DNA from: Comamonadaceae bacterium
GTDB taxonomy: Bacteria > Pseudomonadota > Gammaproteobacteria > Burkholderiales > Burkholderiaceae_C
DNA: 64,000 nucleotides
NCBI GenBank assembly: GCA_947445115.1
Contig: CANFCG010000008.1
Span: forward strand, 1 to 64,000
Reading direction: 5' to 3'
Made by a program: the position numbers and the translations under genes. Below are positions 1 to 9,492 of this stretch, piece by piece. Under the pieces are notes generated by a model. That model was not told the origin of the DNA, did not search any database, and worked only from the letters and a program-made list of their open reading frames with translations. Each line of letters opens with the position of its first letter. Within the stretch, counting starts at the first letter, position 1.

Positions 1-49
1 AACTCTCTGCTTCATAGGCACCTAAAGAACAATTTACAAAGGTAATCCC

Positions 50-1051
50 ATGCAAAATAACTTGCTCAAGCCAAAAAATATTCAAGTCACGCAATTGGGT
101 CATAACCGCGCAGAAGTCACCTTAGAGCCGTTTGAGCGTGGCTTTGGCCACACGATGGGCAATGCCATTCGACGTGTGCTTCTCTCCTCTATGCAAGGTT
201 TTGCGCCAACAGAAATTACGATTTCTGGTGTGTTGCACGAGTACGCTTCTATTGATGGCGTCCAAGAAGACGTTGTGACCTTGCTATTGAACCTTAAAGG
301 TGTTGTTTTTAAGCTGCACAATCGCGAAGAAGTTACGCTGAGTCTGCGTAAAGAGGGTGTTGGTGCTGTTACTGCAGCAGACATCCAAACGCCGCATGAT
401 GTCGAAATTTTGAATCCAGAGCACATTATTGCGAACTTCTCGCAAGGTGGTAAATTGGATATGCAGATCAAGGTTGAAGCGGGACGTGGCTATGTGCCAG
501 GTAACGTTCGTCGCTTCGGTGAAGACCCAGTGCAATCCATTGGTCGCATCATGATGGATGCATCCTATTCACCGGTTAAGCGTGTGAGCTACAAAGTTGA
601 AAGCGCGCGCGTTGAACAGCGCACTGATTTGGATAAATTAGTTTTAGAAATTGAAACTAATGGTGTCATTACTGCAGAAGAGGCCGTCCGCGCTTCCGCC
701 AAAATTTTAGTTGAACAATTAGTCGTTTTTGCACAGTTGGAAGGCTCTGTCCTCAATGCGTTTGATGCGCCTGCGGCTGGCGCTGCACGTGCTAACACAC
801 AAAACTATGACCCCGTTCTTCTGCGTCCAGTTGACGAGTTGGAGCTCACTGTGCGTTCTGCCAATTGCTTGAAAGCTGAAAATATTTTCTACATTGGCGA
901 CCTAGTAATGCGTTCTGAAAATGAACTCTTGAAGACGCCAAATCTAGGCCGTAAATCGCTTAACGAGATCAAAGAAGTTTTGGCCTCCCGCGGCTTGACA
1001 CTAGGTATGAAAATCGAAAACTGGCCACCGGCTGGTTTGGGTGACAAGTAA
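50..1051 (+). CDS. rpoA: DNA-directed RNA polymerase subunit alpha
   Basis: Alpha subunit of RNA polymerase, 333 aa; it nucleates core enzyme assembly and contacts activators and UP elements. The N-terminal dimerisation domain covers about residues 1-235 ([20 protein letters not shown] near the start). The C-terminal domain is about 255-325 and contains the helix-hairpin-helix segment [14 protein letters not shown]. The ATG follows an AAAGG Shine-Dalgarno. rplQ follows, the normal end of the alpha ribosomal operon. The 49 bases before it hold only the leader and RBS; the promoter lies outside the window. Confidence 0.98.
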   Translation: MQNNLLKPKNIQVTQLGHNRAEVTLEPFERGFGHTMGNAIRRVLLSSMQGFAPTEITISGVLHEYASIDGVQEDVVTLLLNLKGVVFKLHNREEVTLSLRKEGVGAVTAADIQTPHDVEILNPEHIIANFSQGGKLDMQIKVEAGRGYVPGNVRRFGEDPVQSIGRIMMDASYSPVKRVSYKVESARVEQRTDLDKLVLEIETNGVITAEEAVRASAKILVEQLVVFAQLEGSVLNAFDAPAAGAARANTQNYDPVLLRPVDELELTVRSANCLKAENIFYIGDLVMRSENELLKTPNLGRKSLNEIKEVLASRGLTLGMKIENWPPAGLGDK

Positions 1052-1118
1052 ATAACCCAACACTGCGCAGTACCTCATACGGCTGTGCTTTTAATAAAAA
1101 ACTTTTAAAGGAAAAATA

Positions 1119-1511
1119 ATGCGCCACGGACTTGGACTACGTAAACTAAACCGCACTAGCTCACATCGTTTAGCTATGCTGCAAAACATGATGAACTCAT
1201 TGCTGAAGCATGAAGCAATCAAAACAACTCTGCCTAAAGCTAAAGAGCTTCGCCGCGTGGTTGAGCCTATGATTACATTGGCTAAAACACCGACTTTGGC
1301 TAACAAGCGTTTGGCATTTGATCGTTTGCGTGACCGCGATATGGTCGTGAAATTGTTCGCTGAGCTTGGACCGCGTTATCAAACACGTCCGGGTGGCTAT
1401 ACCCGTATTTTGAAAATGGGTTTTCGCCAAGGTGATAACGCACCGATGGCCTATGTAGAGTTGGTTGATCGTCCAAATTCTGACGTAGCGCCAGCTGTTT
1501 CTGCAGAATAA
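1119..1511 (+). CDS. rplQ: 50S ribosomal protein L17
   Basis: Large-subunit ribosomal protein L17, 130 aa, near the usual length. It starts [17 protein letters not shown], the family signature, and keeps the core with [12 protein letters not shown] and [15 protein letters not shown]. It lies 67 bases after rpoA on the same strand behind an AAAGGA RBS, the conserved last gene of the alpha operon. Confidence 0.98.
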   Translation: MRHGLGLRKLNRTSSHRLAMLQNMMNSLLKHEAIKTTLPKAKELRRVVEPMITLAKTPTLANKRLAFDRLRDRDMVVKLFAELGPRYQTRPGGYTRILKMGFRQGDNAPMAYVELVDRPNSDVAPAVSAE

Positions 1512-1514
1512 AGC

Positions 1515-1543
1515 TTGACAATTTGAGTGTGCTGATAGATAAT
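1515..1543 (+). promoter_or_regulatory. sigma-70 promoter of the initiator tRNA gene
   Basis: TTGACA at 1515-1520 and GATAAT at 1538-1543 are separated by exactly 17 bases (11 of 12 consensus positions). The predicted start is roughly 10-15 bases before the tRNA 5' end. It begins 4 bases after the rplQ stop, so the tRNA can be transcribed independently of the ribosomal operon. Confidence 0.75.
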
Positions 1544-1563
1544 TAGTCTCTTACCAAATCTGA

Positions 1564-1640
<77 letters not shown>

Positions 1641-1642
1641 AC

Positions 1643-1680
1643 AAAAAGGACGTTTACTAGCCATAGTAAACGTCCTTTTT
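1643..1680 (+). terminator. Intrinsic terminator after initiator tRNA
   Basis: Perfect 17-bp inverted repeat (1643-1659 with 1664-1680) around a 4-base loop, with an A-run on the 5' arm and a T-run on the 3' arm. It begins 3 bases after the tRNA CCA. The A/T flanks mean it could act on both strands. Confidence 0.9.
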
Positions 1681-1705
1681 CTTTGGAAAAATTGAAAGGC
1701 TGTGA

Positions 1706-2116
1706 ATGCAAATTCAAGAAAAATCTAAACACAACTCAGTGTTCGAATGGATTGGCGGAGAAGCCAATATTAAAGCGATTGTCGAACGCTTTTATGATTT
1801 GATGGATATTGAATCTGCGTATACAGAATTGCGCGCGGCGCATGGCACTGATCTGTCCAATGGCCGTGAGCGTTTGTTCTGGTTCTTATGCGGCTGGATG
1901 GGTGGCCCCCAGCACTATGCCGAGCGCTTTGGTCATCCGATGCTGCGTGCTCGTCACATGCCGTTCTCTATTGGTATTGCAGAGCGGGATCAGTGGCTTG
2001 CCTGCATGAATCAAGCAATGCTGGAGACGGGGGTGGATACGGAATTAAAAAAACGGTTGAGCGAGAGCTTCTTTCAAACGGCGGACTGGATGCGTAACAA
2101 AGGCGTACCAACTTGA
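1706..2116 (+). CDS. Group II truncated haemoglobin
   Basis: Small haem globin, 136 aa, of the truncated (2-on-2) group II type that binds O2/NO and is linked to redox or NO protection. Visible features: FYDLMD in the B helix, the FWFLCGWMGGP segment of the E region, proximal-His segment RARHMPFSI (F8 His), and Trp in ERDQWLACM at the G8 position typical of group II. An AAAGG precedes the ATG. It stands alone after the tRNA terminator and converges with arfB, 13 bases away. Confidence 0.92.
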   Translation: MQIQEKSKHNSVFEWIGGEANIKAIVERFYDLMDIESAYTELRAAHGTDLSNGRERLFWFLCGWMGGPQHYAERFGHPMLRARHMPFSIGIAERDQWLACMNQAMLETGVDTELKKRLSESFFQTADWMRNKGVPT

Positions 2117-2129
2117 TCCGCTGAAAAAT

Positions 2130-2528
2130 TTACTCGTGTACTACTTTTGCTCGTAGTATTTTCTTTTCGCCAGTCATATTTTTTACATTTAATCGCTTTC
2201 GCTGCGAGGCCTTACTGGGCTTGGTCTTGCGACGTACTTTTGGTGCAAATTCGACACTATTGACTAGCTCGTGCAGCCGCAATAGCGCATCCATCTTGTT
2301 CATTTCCTGCGTTCGATGCGCCTGCGCCTTCATTACGACCACGCCGTCTTTGGTAATTCGACTGTCTGATAGCGCTAGAAGGCGCCCCTTGACGTCATCC
2401 GCCAACGTTGAGCTGCAGATATCAAAGCGCAAATGAATCGCGCTAGAGACCTTATTGACGTTTTGTCCACCAGCGCCTTGCGCCCGCATAGCGGTGAGCG
2501 TGATCTCGGGGTCTGGAATCGTAATCAT
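2130..2528 (-). CDS. arfB: Alternative ribosome-rescue factor ArfB (YaeJ-type peptidyl-tRNA hydrolase)
   Basis: Codon-independent release factor that frees stalled ribosomes, 132 aa. The catalytic GGQ is in MRAQGAGGQNVNK, followed by a release-factor-I fold (SAIHLRFDI). The C-terminal tail is strongly basic (RRKTKPSKASQRKRL), as needed to enter the empty mRNA channel. The start is a few residues shorter than in E. coli but cannot move far upstream because tRNA-Cys ends 8 bases before the ATG. No Shine-Dalgarno is visible. Confidence 0.93.
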   Translation of the reverse strand: MITIPDPEITLTAMRAQGAGGQNVNKVSSAIHLRFDICSSTLADDVKGRLLALSDSRITKDGVVVMKAQAHRTQEMNKMDALLRLHELVNSVEFAPKVRRKTKPSKASQRKRLNVKNMTGEKKILRAKVVHE

Positions 2529-2536
2529 GGGTGGGT

Positions 2537-2610
2537 TGGAGGTGCGACCCAGAGTCGAACTGGGCTAACTGGATTTGCAATCCAGGGCATAACCGCTTTG
2601 CTATCGCACC
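2537..2610 (-). tRNA. tRNA-Cys (GCA)
   Basis: A 74-base cloverleaf on the minus strand, 5' end GGTGCGATAGC, anticodon loop TTGCAAA (GCA), T-loop GTTCGACTC and encoded CCA at 2537-2539. It lies between tRNA-Gly and arfB on the same strand, so all three probably come from one transcript. Confidence 0.95.
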
Positions 2611-2672
2611 GTCAAGCTCTTTAGATGAAAAAGGGAAGACACCGTGATGATGACTTCCCTTGATCTTTTTAT

Positions 2673-2748
2673 TGGAGCGGGAAAAGAGTCTCGAACTCTC
2701 GACCTCAACCTTGGCAAGGTTGCGCTCTACCAACTGAGCTACTCCCGC
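2673..2748 (-). tRNA. tRNA-Gly (GCC)
   Basis: A 76-base cloverleaf on the minus strand, 5' GCGGGAGTAGCTCAG, anticodon GCC in the loop TTGCCAA, T-arm GAGTTCGAGACTC, encoded CCA. First gene of a tRNA-Gly/tRNA-Cys/arfB unit. Confidence 0.96.
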
Positions 2749-2759
2749 GAGTGAATCGA

Positions 2760-2788
2760 ATTATAGCGGGGTTCTTTGCCCCGCGCAA
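2760..2788 (-). promoter_or_regulatory. Probable promoter of tRNA-Gly/tRNA-Cys/arfB
   Basis: On the minus strand a perfect TATAAT (2760-2765) lies 11 bases upstream of the tRNA-Gly 5' end; 17 bases further is TTGCGC (2783-2788), a half-match to -35. The spacer contains a GC hairpin (GCGGGG/CCCCGC). The strong -10 makes this likely; the -35 is weak. Confidence 0.5.
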
Positions 2789-2795
2789 GTCCTTT

Positions 2796-3755
2796 TTATG
2801 GTGATGACTCTGATTTCAAACCTTTTGGCAATGGGAATTTAATAGTCTCTTGGATTCCGTCCATTTTTCGGATGCGCGTGACGGCAAGAGCACCTAGTGC
2901 TTTGATGCGCGAAATGACTGCTTGCACCAATACATCGGGTGCAGAAGCGCCTGCTGTCACACCAACACGTTCCACTCCGTCTAGCCATGCAGACTGGACC
3001 TCCTCGGCATTGTCGACCATGTGGCTTGCCACACCTAGTCTTCTGGCTAGCTCGGCCAAGCGATTACTGTTGGAGCTGGTCGGACTGCCCACCACAATCA
3101 TCAAATCGACTTGTGGTGAGAGCACCTTCACCGCATCTTGGCGATTTTGCGTGGCATAGCAAATGTCTTGCATTTTGGGTAGTCGCAAGGTGGGAAATCT
3201 AGCTAGCACAGCCTGAGAGATCTCGGCTGCATCGTCCACGCTTAAGGTGGTTTGCGTCACTAACGCCAGTTTCTCTGTCTGCGCGGGTGCGATCTTCGCC
3301 ACATCAGCAACGTCTTCCACCAAATGGATACCGCCATCCAATTGTCCCATCGTACCTTCCACTTCGGGGTGACCTTTGTGGCCAATCATGATGAACTCAA
3401 AGCCCTCGCGTGCAAGCTTTGCCACCTCCACATGCACCTTGGTCACTAACGGACACGTGGCATCAAATACCGAAAAGCCCCGGGCAACAGCTTCTAACTG
3501 AATTGCTTTACTGACTCCGTGAGCTGAAAACACCAAGGTTGCGCCCGCAGGCACATCGTCTAGCTCCTCAATGAAGATCGCGCCTCTAGCTTTGAGATCG
3601 TTCACAACATAAGTGTTATGCACAATCTCGTGCCGCACATAGATGGGTGCGCCAAACTTGTCTAAAGCACGATCCACAATCTCAATGGCGCGATCCACAC
3701 CAGCGCAGAAACCGCGTGGCTCAGCCAGGATGATTTCTTTTAACTCGGCGTTCAT
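2796..3755 (-). CDS. ispH: 4-hydroxy-3-methylbut-2-enyl diphosphate reductase
   Basis: Last enzyme of the non-mevalonate isoprenoid pathway: an iron-sulfur enzyme reducing HMBPP to IPP and DMAPP. 319 aa. The three cluster cysteines are C17 ([12 protein letters not shown]), C101 (VFDATCPLV) and C199 ([12 protein letters not shown]); substrate-binding His are in RHEIVHN and FSAHG. The start codon overlaps the fkpB stop by 4 bases, the common fkpB-ispH pair. ispE of the same pathway lies at the other end of the window. Confidence 0.98.
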   Translation of the reverse strand: MNAELKEIILAEPRGFCAGVDRAIEIVDRALDKFGAPIYVRHEIVHNTYVVNDLKARGAIFIEELDDVPAGATLVFSAHGVSKAIQLEAVARGFSVFDATCPLVTKVHVEVAKLAREGFEFIMIGHKGHPEVEGTMGQLDGGIHLVEDVADVAKIAPAQTEKLALVTQTTLSVDDAAEISQAVLARFPTLRLPKMQDICYATQNRQDAVKVLSPQVDLMIVVGSPTSSNSNRLAELARRLGVASHMVDNAEEVQSAWLDGVERVGVTAGASAPDVLVQAVISRIKALGALAVTRIRKMDGIQETIKFPLPKGLKSESSP

Positions 3756-4210
3756 AAGATGCCCAAAATCTGCACTTCAAACCGCACAGCTTGACCAGCC
3801 AGCGGATGGTTAAAGTCGAACTGAACCGAGTCCTCATTGACGGCCTGTACCGCACCCGCATAGGTCGCCTGACCATCAGGCGTTGGAAACTGCACCACAT
3901 CGCCCACGGCATACGTCTCATCTTTATCGCCTAACTTTTTTAGCAGATCGCGAGTCACCCATTGAACCATGTCAGGACTGCGATCGCCAAAAGCTGCCGA
4001 GCTTGAAGGCACAACAAACGTCTCGTGCGCAGCCTCGCTAAGTCCCAGTAGATAAGCCTCCAGCGCTGGCGATAGCTGTCCCGTGCCAAGTGTGAGCGTT
4101 GCGGGCTTGTCGTCAAACGTGTTGATGATGTCCACGCCAGCAAGACTAGAGAGGCGGTAGTGCAGGGTCAGAAAAGAGTGTTCAGTAATTAGCATGGTGT
4201 CAATCGTCAT
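3752..4210 (-). CDS. fkpB: FKBP-type peptidyl-prolyl cis-trans isomerase (SlpA/FkpB type)
   Basis: Prolyl isomerase of the SlpA/FkpB/SlyD group, 152 aa. It shows the FKBP half ([20 protein letters not shown]) and an insert-in-flap region after PSSSAAFGD. There is no His-rich metal tail, which separates it from SlyD. Translationally coupled to ispH by an ATGA overlap, and divergent from radC across only 45 bases. Confidence 0.9.
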   Translation of the reverse strand: MTIDTMLITEHSFLTLHYRLSSLAGVDIINTFDDKPATLTLGTGQLSPALEAYLLGLSEAAHETFVVPSSSAAFGDRSPDMVQWVTRDLLKKLGDKDETYAVGDVVQFPTPDGQATYAGAVQAVNEDSVQFDFNHPLAGQAVRFEVQILGIL

Positions 4211-4255
4211 AATCCCTCAATTATCCCGTGCAATCTAGCCTTTCACTTACATTCC

Positions 4256-4930
4256 ATGCTTCTAACTGACCTCCCTCCCGATGCCCGCCCACGCGAACGT
4301 CTGCTTGCACGCGGCGCAAGCGCATTGGCTGATAGCGAGCTGCTAGCGCTTTTGCTGCGCACGGGCATGCAAGGCAAAAACGTCCTGCTGCTGGCGCAAG
4401 AGCTGCTGGACGAGTTTGGTGGCATCACGGGACTCTTGAATACGCCGCCAGAAGCGCTCAAAAGAATCAAAGGCATTGGCCCCGCCAAACGCGCCGAATT
4501 ACTCGCCGTGCTAGAGCTGGCAAGGCGTGCGCTTGAAGAGCGCTTAGCCGATAAGCCCGTTTTCGAGTCCATCAGCGCCATGCAAGACTATCTGCGCTTG
4601 CGCATCGGTAGCCTGCCCTATGAGAGCTTTGCTGTCGCGTTTTTGGATAGCCAGCAGCGCCTGATTGCTTGCGACGAGCTCTTTCGCGGCACGTTGTCTG
4701 CCTCCAGCGTTTATCCGCGCGAAGTCGTTGTGCGCACACTGCATCATGGCGCGGCAGCAATCGTCTTGGCGCACAACCACCCCAGCGGCGACGTGCAGCC
4801 GTCCGAGGCGGACAAGGCCCTCACCAAAAACCTACGCGCAGCACTGGCGTTGATTGACGTGCGCGTGCTGGATCACATCATTGTGGGCAAAGGCCAAGCG
4901 CTGTCGATGCTAGAGGCTGGCGCATTTTGA
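4256..4930 (+). CDS. radC: RadC family protein (JAB/MPN metalloprotease fold)
   Basis: 224 aa. An N-terminal helix-hairpin-helix-like part ([15 protein letters not shown]) is followed by a JAB/MPN domain with the metal motif [14 protein letters not shown]. The family was named for DNA repair, but its biochemical role is unsettled. It stands alone on the plus strand, 12 bases before the Smr gene, so the two may be cotranscribed. Confidence 0.95.
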   Translation: MLLTDLPPDARPRERLLARGASALADSELLALLLRTGMQGKNVLLLAQELLDEFGGITGLLNTPPEALKRIKGIGPAKRAELLAVLELARRALEERLADKPVFESISAMQDYLRLRIGSLPYESFAVAFLDSQQRLIACDELFRGTLSASSVYPREVVVRTLHHGAAAIVLAHNHPSGDVQPSEADKALTKNLRAALALIDVRVLDHIIVGKGQALSMLEAGAF

Positions 4931-4942
4931 CGCAGTGAACTT

Positions 4943-5506
4943 ATGAAACTAGCCGACCTTAAAACCATTCAAGCCGAACTCAAAGAGCGACTGGCTCAGG
5001 AGGCAGAACGGATGAGGCTCGCCAAGGAGGCTGCCTTGCAGGCCAAGCGGGATATGGCCTCCAGCCACGATCTATTTATGCGTGCTATTGGCAAAGTGAC
5101 ACCGTTAGAAAAATCCTCTCCAGCCAAAACAATCAGTCGTTTGAGCGACGACTTTGATGTAGAGCATCTGCTGGAGGACACCAGCTACCGCCGAGCAGGT
5201 GTGGGCGCTGATGTGATTAAGCGATTGCTGCGTGGCGATTGGCGCGTTCAAAGCTCCTGCGATTTGCATCATTTAACCAGTGATGAAGCTAGAAGTGTGC
5301 TCGCAGGGCATATCCAGCAAGGCTTGCAACAGGGATGGCGCTGCATCCGTGTCATTCATGGGCAAGGTTACGGCTCAGCAGGCGGCACGCCAGTCCTTAA
5401 AACTAAGGTGCAAAGCTGGCTGGTGCAAATGGACGCGGTGACCGCGTTTGTTCAGGCCAAGCCTGAGCAAGGTGGGGCTGGGGCGCTGGTCGTGCTGATT
5501 GGTTAA
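4943..5506 (+). CDS. Smr-domain protein
   Basis: 187 aa. The N-terminal third is a charged coiled-coil-like helix (KERLAQEAERMRLAKEAALQ); the C-terminal about 85 residues form an Smr domain with the variant motif CDLHHLT in place of LDLHG and VIHGQGYGS in place of HGKG. Smr domains act as nucleases on DNA or mRNA, in MutS2 and in stand-alone SmrA/B proteins. Follows radC closely and abuts dusB. Confidence 0.9.
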   Translation: MKLADLKTIQAELKERLAQEAERMRLAKEAALQAKRDMASSHDLFMRAIGKVTPLEKSSPAKTISRLSDDFDVEHLLEDTSYRRAGVGADVIKRLLRGDWRVQSSCDLHHLTSDEARSVLAGHIQQGLQQGWRCIRVIHGQGYGSAGGTPVLKTKVQSWLVQMDAVTAFVQAKPEQGGAGALVVLIG

Positions 5507-5534
5507 GCGACAATCACCCCCTACCTCCCACGCT

Positions 5535-6512
5535 ATGCAACTCGGTCAATACATCCTCCCCAACAACGTCTTCGCCGCTCCTATGGCGGGCGTGACGGAT
5601 CGGCCCTTTCGTAAGCTGTGCAAGCGGCTGGGGGCTGGCTACGCGGTGTCGGAGATGGTGACTTCGCGCAAAGATTTGTGGAATAGCCTCAAGACCTCGC
5701 GCCGTGCCGATCACAAGGGCGAAATCGCACCGATTAGCGTGCAAATTGCGGGCACAGACGCGCAAATGATGGCGGACGCGGCGCGGTACAACATCGACCG
5801 CGGTGCTCAAATCATTGACATCAATATGGGCTGCCCCGCAAAGAAGGTGTGCAATAAATGGGCGGGATCGGCACTGATGCAAGACGAAGCGCTAGCGCTA
5901 GATATTGTTGCCGCCGTTGTGAGTGCTTGCTCACATCAAAACGTCCCAGTAACCTTGAAGATGCGTACGGGCTGGAGCATGGACAACAAAAACGCCGTGT
6001 CGATTGCCAGAGCCGCCGAGTCGGCGGGAGTGCAGATGCTGACCGTGCATGGCCGCACGCGGGAGCAGGGCTACAAAGGTTTTGCCGAGTACGAAACGAT
6101 TGCGGCCGTCAAAGCCGCCGTGCGCGTGCCAGTGGTCGCCAATGGCGACATCACTACGCCGCAAAAAGCTAAAGACGTGCTGGCTGCCACAGGCGCAGAC
6201 GCCGTAATGATTGGCCGCGCCGCGCAGGGCAGGCCGTGGATTTTTCGCGAGATCGTGCATTTTTTGGCAACCGGCCAAACGCTTGCCACGCCCAGCTCAA
6301 ACGAGATCAAAACGCTGCTGCTTGCGCACCTGTTAGAGCACTACGAGCTGTATGGCGAAGAGACGGGGCTTTATACTGCGCGCAAACATATTGGTTGGTA
6401 CGTGCAAGGCATGGTGGGCGGCGAAGCCTTTCGTCAGCAGATGAATACGCTCCAGAGCTGCGAGCAGCAATTGCAAGCAGTGGATCAGTTTTTTAGTAGT
6501 GACCCTGAGTAA
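5535..6512 (+). CDS. dusB: tRNA-dihydrouridine synthase B
   Basis: FMN-dependent enzyme reducing uridine to dihydrouridine in tRNA D-loops, 325 aa from the chosen ATG. The start is placed at MQLGQYILPNNVFAAPMAGVTD because the core begins there; an in-frame start at 5499 overlaps the preceding gene and adds 12 atypical residues. Motifs: APMAGVTDRPFRK, DINMGCPAKKVC with the catalytic Cys, TVHGRTREQGYKG and ANGDI. Gene order dusB-fis-purH is conserved in betaproteobacteria. Confidence 0.95.
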   Translation: MQLGQYILPNNVFAAPMAGVTDRPFRKLCKRLGAGYAVSEMVTSRKDLWNSLKTSRRADHKGEIAPISVQIAGTDAQMMADAARYNIDRGAQIIDINMGCPAKKVCNKWAGSALMQDEALALDIVAAVVSACSHQNVPVTLKMRTGWSMDNKNAVSIARAAESAGVQMLTVHGRTREQGYKGFAEYETIAAVKAAVRVPVVANGDITTPQKAKDVLAATGADAVMIGRAAQGRPWIFREIVHFLATGQTLATPSSNEIKTLLLAHLLEHYELYGEETGLYTARKHIGWYVQGMVGGEAFRQQMNTLQSCEQQLQAVDQFFSSDPE

Positions 6513-6527
6513 AGAAATAAAGAAAAA

Positions 6528-6758
6528 ATGAGTAAAGAAAAAATAGACGCCTGCATCCGCGAGAGCTTGGCGGCGTATTTCAAAGATTTAGACGGCGTCG
6601 CACCACACAATCTGTACGGCATGATGCTGACGTGTTTTGAGCGCCCCCTGCTTGATGCTGTTATGACCGAGGCCGCAGGCAACCAATCCAAAGCCTCGCA
6701 GTGGTTAGGCCTCAACCGCAATACGCTCCGTAAAAAATTAACTGAACACGCACTATGA
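6528..6758 (+). CDS. fis: Fis-family DNA-binding protein
   Basis: Small nucleoid-associated regulator, 76 aa. The C-terminal helix-turn-helix ([21 protein letters not shown]) matches the Fis/NtrC DNA-binding domain. Shorter than E. coli Fis (98 aa), as is usual in Burkholderiales. It sits after dusB as in E. coli and overlaps purH by 4 bases (ATGA), suggesting translational coupling. Confidence 0.95.
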   Translation: MSKEKIDACIRESLAAYFKDLDGVAPHNLYGMMLTCFERPLLDAVMTEAAGNQSKASQWLGLNRNTLRKKLTEHAL

Positions 6759-8350
6759 CTACCTCAACCTCCACGCCAATCACCGCTCTTCTCTCTGTTT
6801 CTGAAAAAACGGGCATTGTCGAATTTGCGCAATCGCTGCACGGGCTTGGCATCAAACTTTTATCAACAGGCGGTACGGCTAAATTGCTTGCCGACGCAGG
6901 CCTACCTGTCACTGAAGTAGCCGATATGACGGGCTTCCCAGAGATGCTGGATGGCCGCGTCAAAACGCTGCACCCCAATGTACACGGCGGTTTGCTGGCA
7001 CGCCGCGATGTGCCTGAGCACATGGCTGCACTAGCTGCGCATGGCATCAACACGATTGATATCTTGGTGGTCAATCTCTATCCGTTTGAAGCGACGGTGG
7101 CCAAAGCAGGTTGCACACTTGAGGACGCGATTGAAAACATCGACATTGGCGGCCCCGCAATGGTGCGCTCTGCCGCCAAAAACTGGCGCGATGTGGCCGT
7201 GCTGACAGATGCGGCGCAATACGCTGATGTGCTCGCGCAATTAAAGGCGACAGGCGCAGTCAGCAGCGAGACAAAGTTTGCGCTCTCCGTTGCTGCATTC
7301 AATCGCATCAGCAATTACGACGGTGCGATTAGCGACTATTTGTCCAGTATCAATGCTGACGGAAGCCAGGCCAGATATGGCTCGCAGAGCAATGGGCGTT
7401 TTGTCAAAGTGCAAGATTTGCGTTATGGCGAAAACCCGCATCAAGACGCGGCCTTCTACCGCGACCTCTATCCAGCGCCAGGTTCCATCGTGACGGCGGT
7501 GCAGTTGCAGGGCAAAGAGCTGAGCTACAACAACATCGCCGACGCAGATGCGGCGTGGGAATGCGTGAAGAGTTTCGAAGATTGTGCCTGCGTCATCGTC
7601 AAGCACGCCAATCCATGCGGCGTGGCCACGGGTGCAAGCCCACAGGCCGCATACAGCAAGGCTTTGCAGACCGACCCGACATCAGCTTTTGGTGGCATCG
7701 TGGCGTTTAATCGCCGCGTTGATGCAGCCACGATGGAAGCTGTGACCAAGCTATTTGTCGAAGTGCTGATTGCGCCTGACTTTGATGCTGACGCGCTGGA
7801 ACTCTTGAAGAAAAAAGTGAATGTGCGTGCGCTCAAAATAGACTTGCCGAAGGGCGGTAAAACCGCGTGGGAACAAGGCCGCAACGCGAGAGACGTCAAG
7901 CGCGTGGGCTCTGGGCTACTCATGCAAAGCGCGGATAACCACGAACTCACGTTGGCGGACTTGACAGTCGTCACCACCAAGCAGCCAACGCCCCAGCAAT
8001 TGCAAGACTTGCTGTTTGCGTGGAGCGTTGCCAAATACGTCAAATCTAATGCCATCGTTTATTGCAAAGACGGCATGACGCTAGGCGTAGGCGCAGGACA
8101 AATGTCACGTATCGACTCGGCAAAAATTGCCAGCATCAAGGCTGAAAACGCAGGTCTGGTGCTCGTGGACTCGGTCGTAGCCAGCGACGCCTTCTTCCCC
8201 TTCCGCGATGGCCTAGACGTAGTGGTGGACGCCGGCGCAACGTGCGTCATCCAACCAGGCGGCAGCGTGCGCGACGATGAAGTCATTGCAGCAGCCAACG
8301 AGCGCGGCGTGGCGATGGTGTTTACGGGTGTTAGGCACTTTAGGCATTGA
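6755..8350 (+). CDS. purH: Bifunctional AICAR formyltransferase/IMP cyclohydrolase
   Basis: Last two steps of purine synthesis: AICAR to FAICAR, then to IMP. 531 aa. The N-terminal MGS-like cyclohydrolase domain ([36 protein letters not shown]) is followed by the transformylase domain with VKHANPCG and [11 protein letters not shown]. Full length. Coupled to fis by overlap and followed within 4 bases by an unrelated AT-rich gene. Confidence 0.98.
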   Translation: MTTSTSTPITALLSVSEKTGIVEFAQSLHGLGIKLLSTGGTAKLLADAGLPVTEVADMTGFPEMLDGRVKTLHPNVHGGLLARRDVPEHMAALAAHGINTIDILVVNLYPFEATVAKAGCTLEDAIENIDIGGPAMVRSAAKNWRDVAVLTDAAQYADVLAQLKATGAVSSETKFALSVAAFNRISNYDGAISDYLSSINADGSQARYGSQSNGRFVKVQDLRYGENPHQDAAFYRDLYPAPGSIVTAVQLQGKELSYNNIADADAAWECVKSFEDCACVIVKHANPCGVATGASPQAAYSKALQTDPTSAFGGIVAFNRRVDAATMEAVTKLFVEVLIAPDFDADALELLKKKVNVRALKIDLPKGGKTAWEQGRNARDVKRVGSGLLMQSADNHELTLADLTVVTTKQPTPQQLQDLLFAWSVAKYVKSNAIVYCKDGMTLGVGAGQMSRIDSAKIASIKAENAGLVLVDSVVASDAFFPFRDGLDVVVDAGATCVIQPGGSVRDDEVIAAANERGVAMVFTGVRHFRH

Positions 8351-8354
8351 TTGA

Positions 8355-8910
8355 ATGCCAATTCCATTGTCAATACTTCCCAAAGATATTGCGCGAGAGG
8401 AAAAAATTGCCAGTCACTGCAATGCCTTGGCTGGGGTTATTGTTTCAATTCGAGACGTATATTGCAAAGCCGAGAAGCAGCAAAAGGCATTTATAGAAAC
8501 TATGGTGGGGGCTGCTATTTGGTATATCCCGAAGCCTAAAAATGCATGGACTGGATTTATCTCTTTTGAGACTCTTAAAGCGTTTCATCCGAATAGCAGC
8601 GTAGTCAATCCAAAATTTAGCGAAGAGCATGTCTACCCTACGTAAAGTAGCGGCAAGATTGCTGTTGGAGAACTTGAAATTAGACGGTGATACGCTGTTT
8701 GACTTGTTCACGAATAAATACGGACGACTGCATTACATAACTCCTGATGAAAATAAAGCTGTTATTCGCTTCCAAAAAGACTCTGTTTTTACAGAGCCTG
8801 AAAATGCGTATAGAAGCGCAGGAATACAGTTAATAAATGTAGTAGCGGCAGATCTGAAGGCAATCAAAAAGCGTGACGCTAAAACGATAGATGCATACCT
8901 AAATGCATAA
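8355..8910 (+). pseudogene. Unknown protein, probably one gene split by a single-base frameshift
   Basis: Two overlapping reading frames lie here: 8355-8645 (96 aa, ending FSEEHVYPT) and 8629-8910 (93 aa, beginning MSTLRKVAARLLLENL). Removing one A near 8640 joins them into a 184-aa protein reading EEHVYPRKVAARLLLENL across the join. I do not recognise the family. Base composition differs from neighbours: 22 of 60 bases are G or C at 8701-8760, against 41 of 60 at 8221-8280 inside purH. This suggests recent acquisition. Two true overlapping genes, or a sequencing error, are alternatives. Confidence 0.55.
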
Positions 8911-8930
8911 CCTCTCGATCAAGACAGACG

Positions 8931-9392
8931 TTAAGCCAACGCCGCCTTAATCGCCGCCGACACTTGCCCCATATCGGCTTTACCCACTAACTTGGCTTTC
9001 GCTGCGCCCATGACTTTTCCCATCTCGGATTGAACGGGTTTGTGGCCTAGCTCTGCCGTTAATGCCGCAACGATAGCCGCGACTTCGGCCGCTACTTCTT
9101 CTGCCGACAAACGCGCTGGCAAATAACCTTGCAGAACGACTAGCTCGGCCTTTTCAATATCGGCTAAATCTTGACGCGCGGCGGACTCAAACGCAGTGAT
9201 GGAGTCTTTGCGCTGCTTGACCAGCTTGTCCACGATGGCGATGACCATGACGTCGTCCAGCACCACGCGCTCGTCCACTTCTTTTTGCTTGCAGGCAGCT
9301 AGCAGCAGGCGGATCGTGCCTAGGCGCTGCGTGTCTTTGGCGCGCATGGCGTCTTTCATGTCGTTGGTGATTTGGTCTTTGAGTGCGCTCAT
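8931..9392 (-). CDS. YqeY / GatB-domain protein
   Basis: 153 aa. Starts MSALKDQITNDMKDAMRAKDTQRLGTIR, the YqeY signature, and has the C-terminal GatB/Yqey helical domain (KPVQSEMGKVMGAAKAKLVGKADMGQV). That domain in GatB contacts tRNA; the free protein has no proven function. It lies downstream of rpsU on the same strand, the usual rpsU-yqeY pairing, with a terminator-like hairpin between them. Confidence 0.93.
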   Translation of the reverse strand: MSALKDQITNDMKDAMRAKDTQRLGTIRLLLAACKQKEVDERVVLDDVMVIAIVDKLVKQRKDSITAFESAARQDLADIEKAELVVLQGYLPARLSAEEVAAEVAAIVAALTAELGHKPVQSEMGKVMGAAKAKLVGKADMGQVSAAIKAALA

Positions 9393-9439
9393 GTGTGGCT
9401 CCTAAAAATACGATCGTAATTATGTAGTTTGAAAATTAA

Positions 9440-9472
9440 AAAAGCTCGCAAGGCTTTACCTGGCGAGCTTTT
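9440..9472 (-). terminator. Terminator/attenuator between rpsU and yqeY
   Basis: On the minus strand AAAAGCTCGC (9472-9463) pairs perfectly with GCGAGCTTTT (9449-9440) around a 13-base loop and is followed by further T residues. It lies 20 bases after the rpsU stop. It probably limits readthrough from rpsU into yqeY; the A-run on the other arm allows bidirectional action. Confidence 0.75.
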
Positions 9473-9492
9473 GGTACGAAGCCGTTTAGGGC

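Noticed and set aside
2766-2784. GCGGGG/CCCCGC hairpin as an ispH terminator
   Set aside because: No T-run follows on the minus strand, and it sits inside the promoter of tRNA-Gly.
4211-4255. Promoters in the fkpB-radC gap
   Set aside because: Only 45 bases and no hexamer pair with acceptable spacing on either strand.
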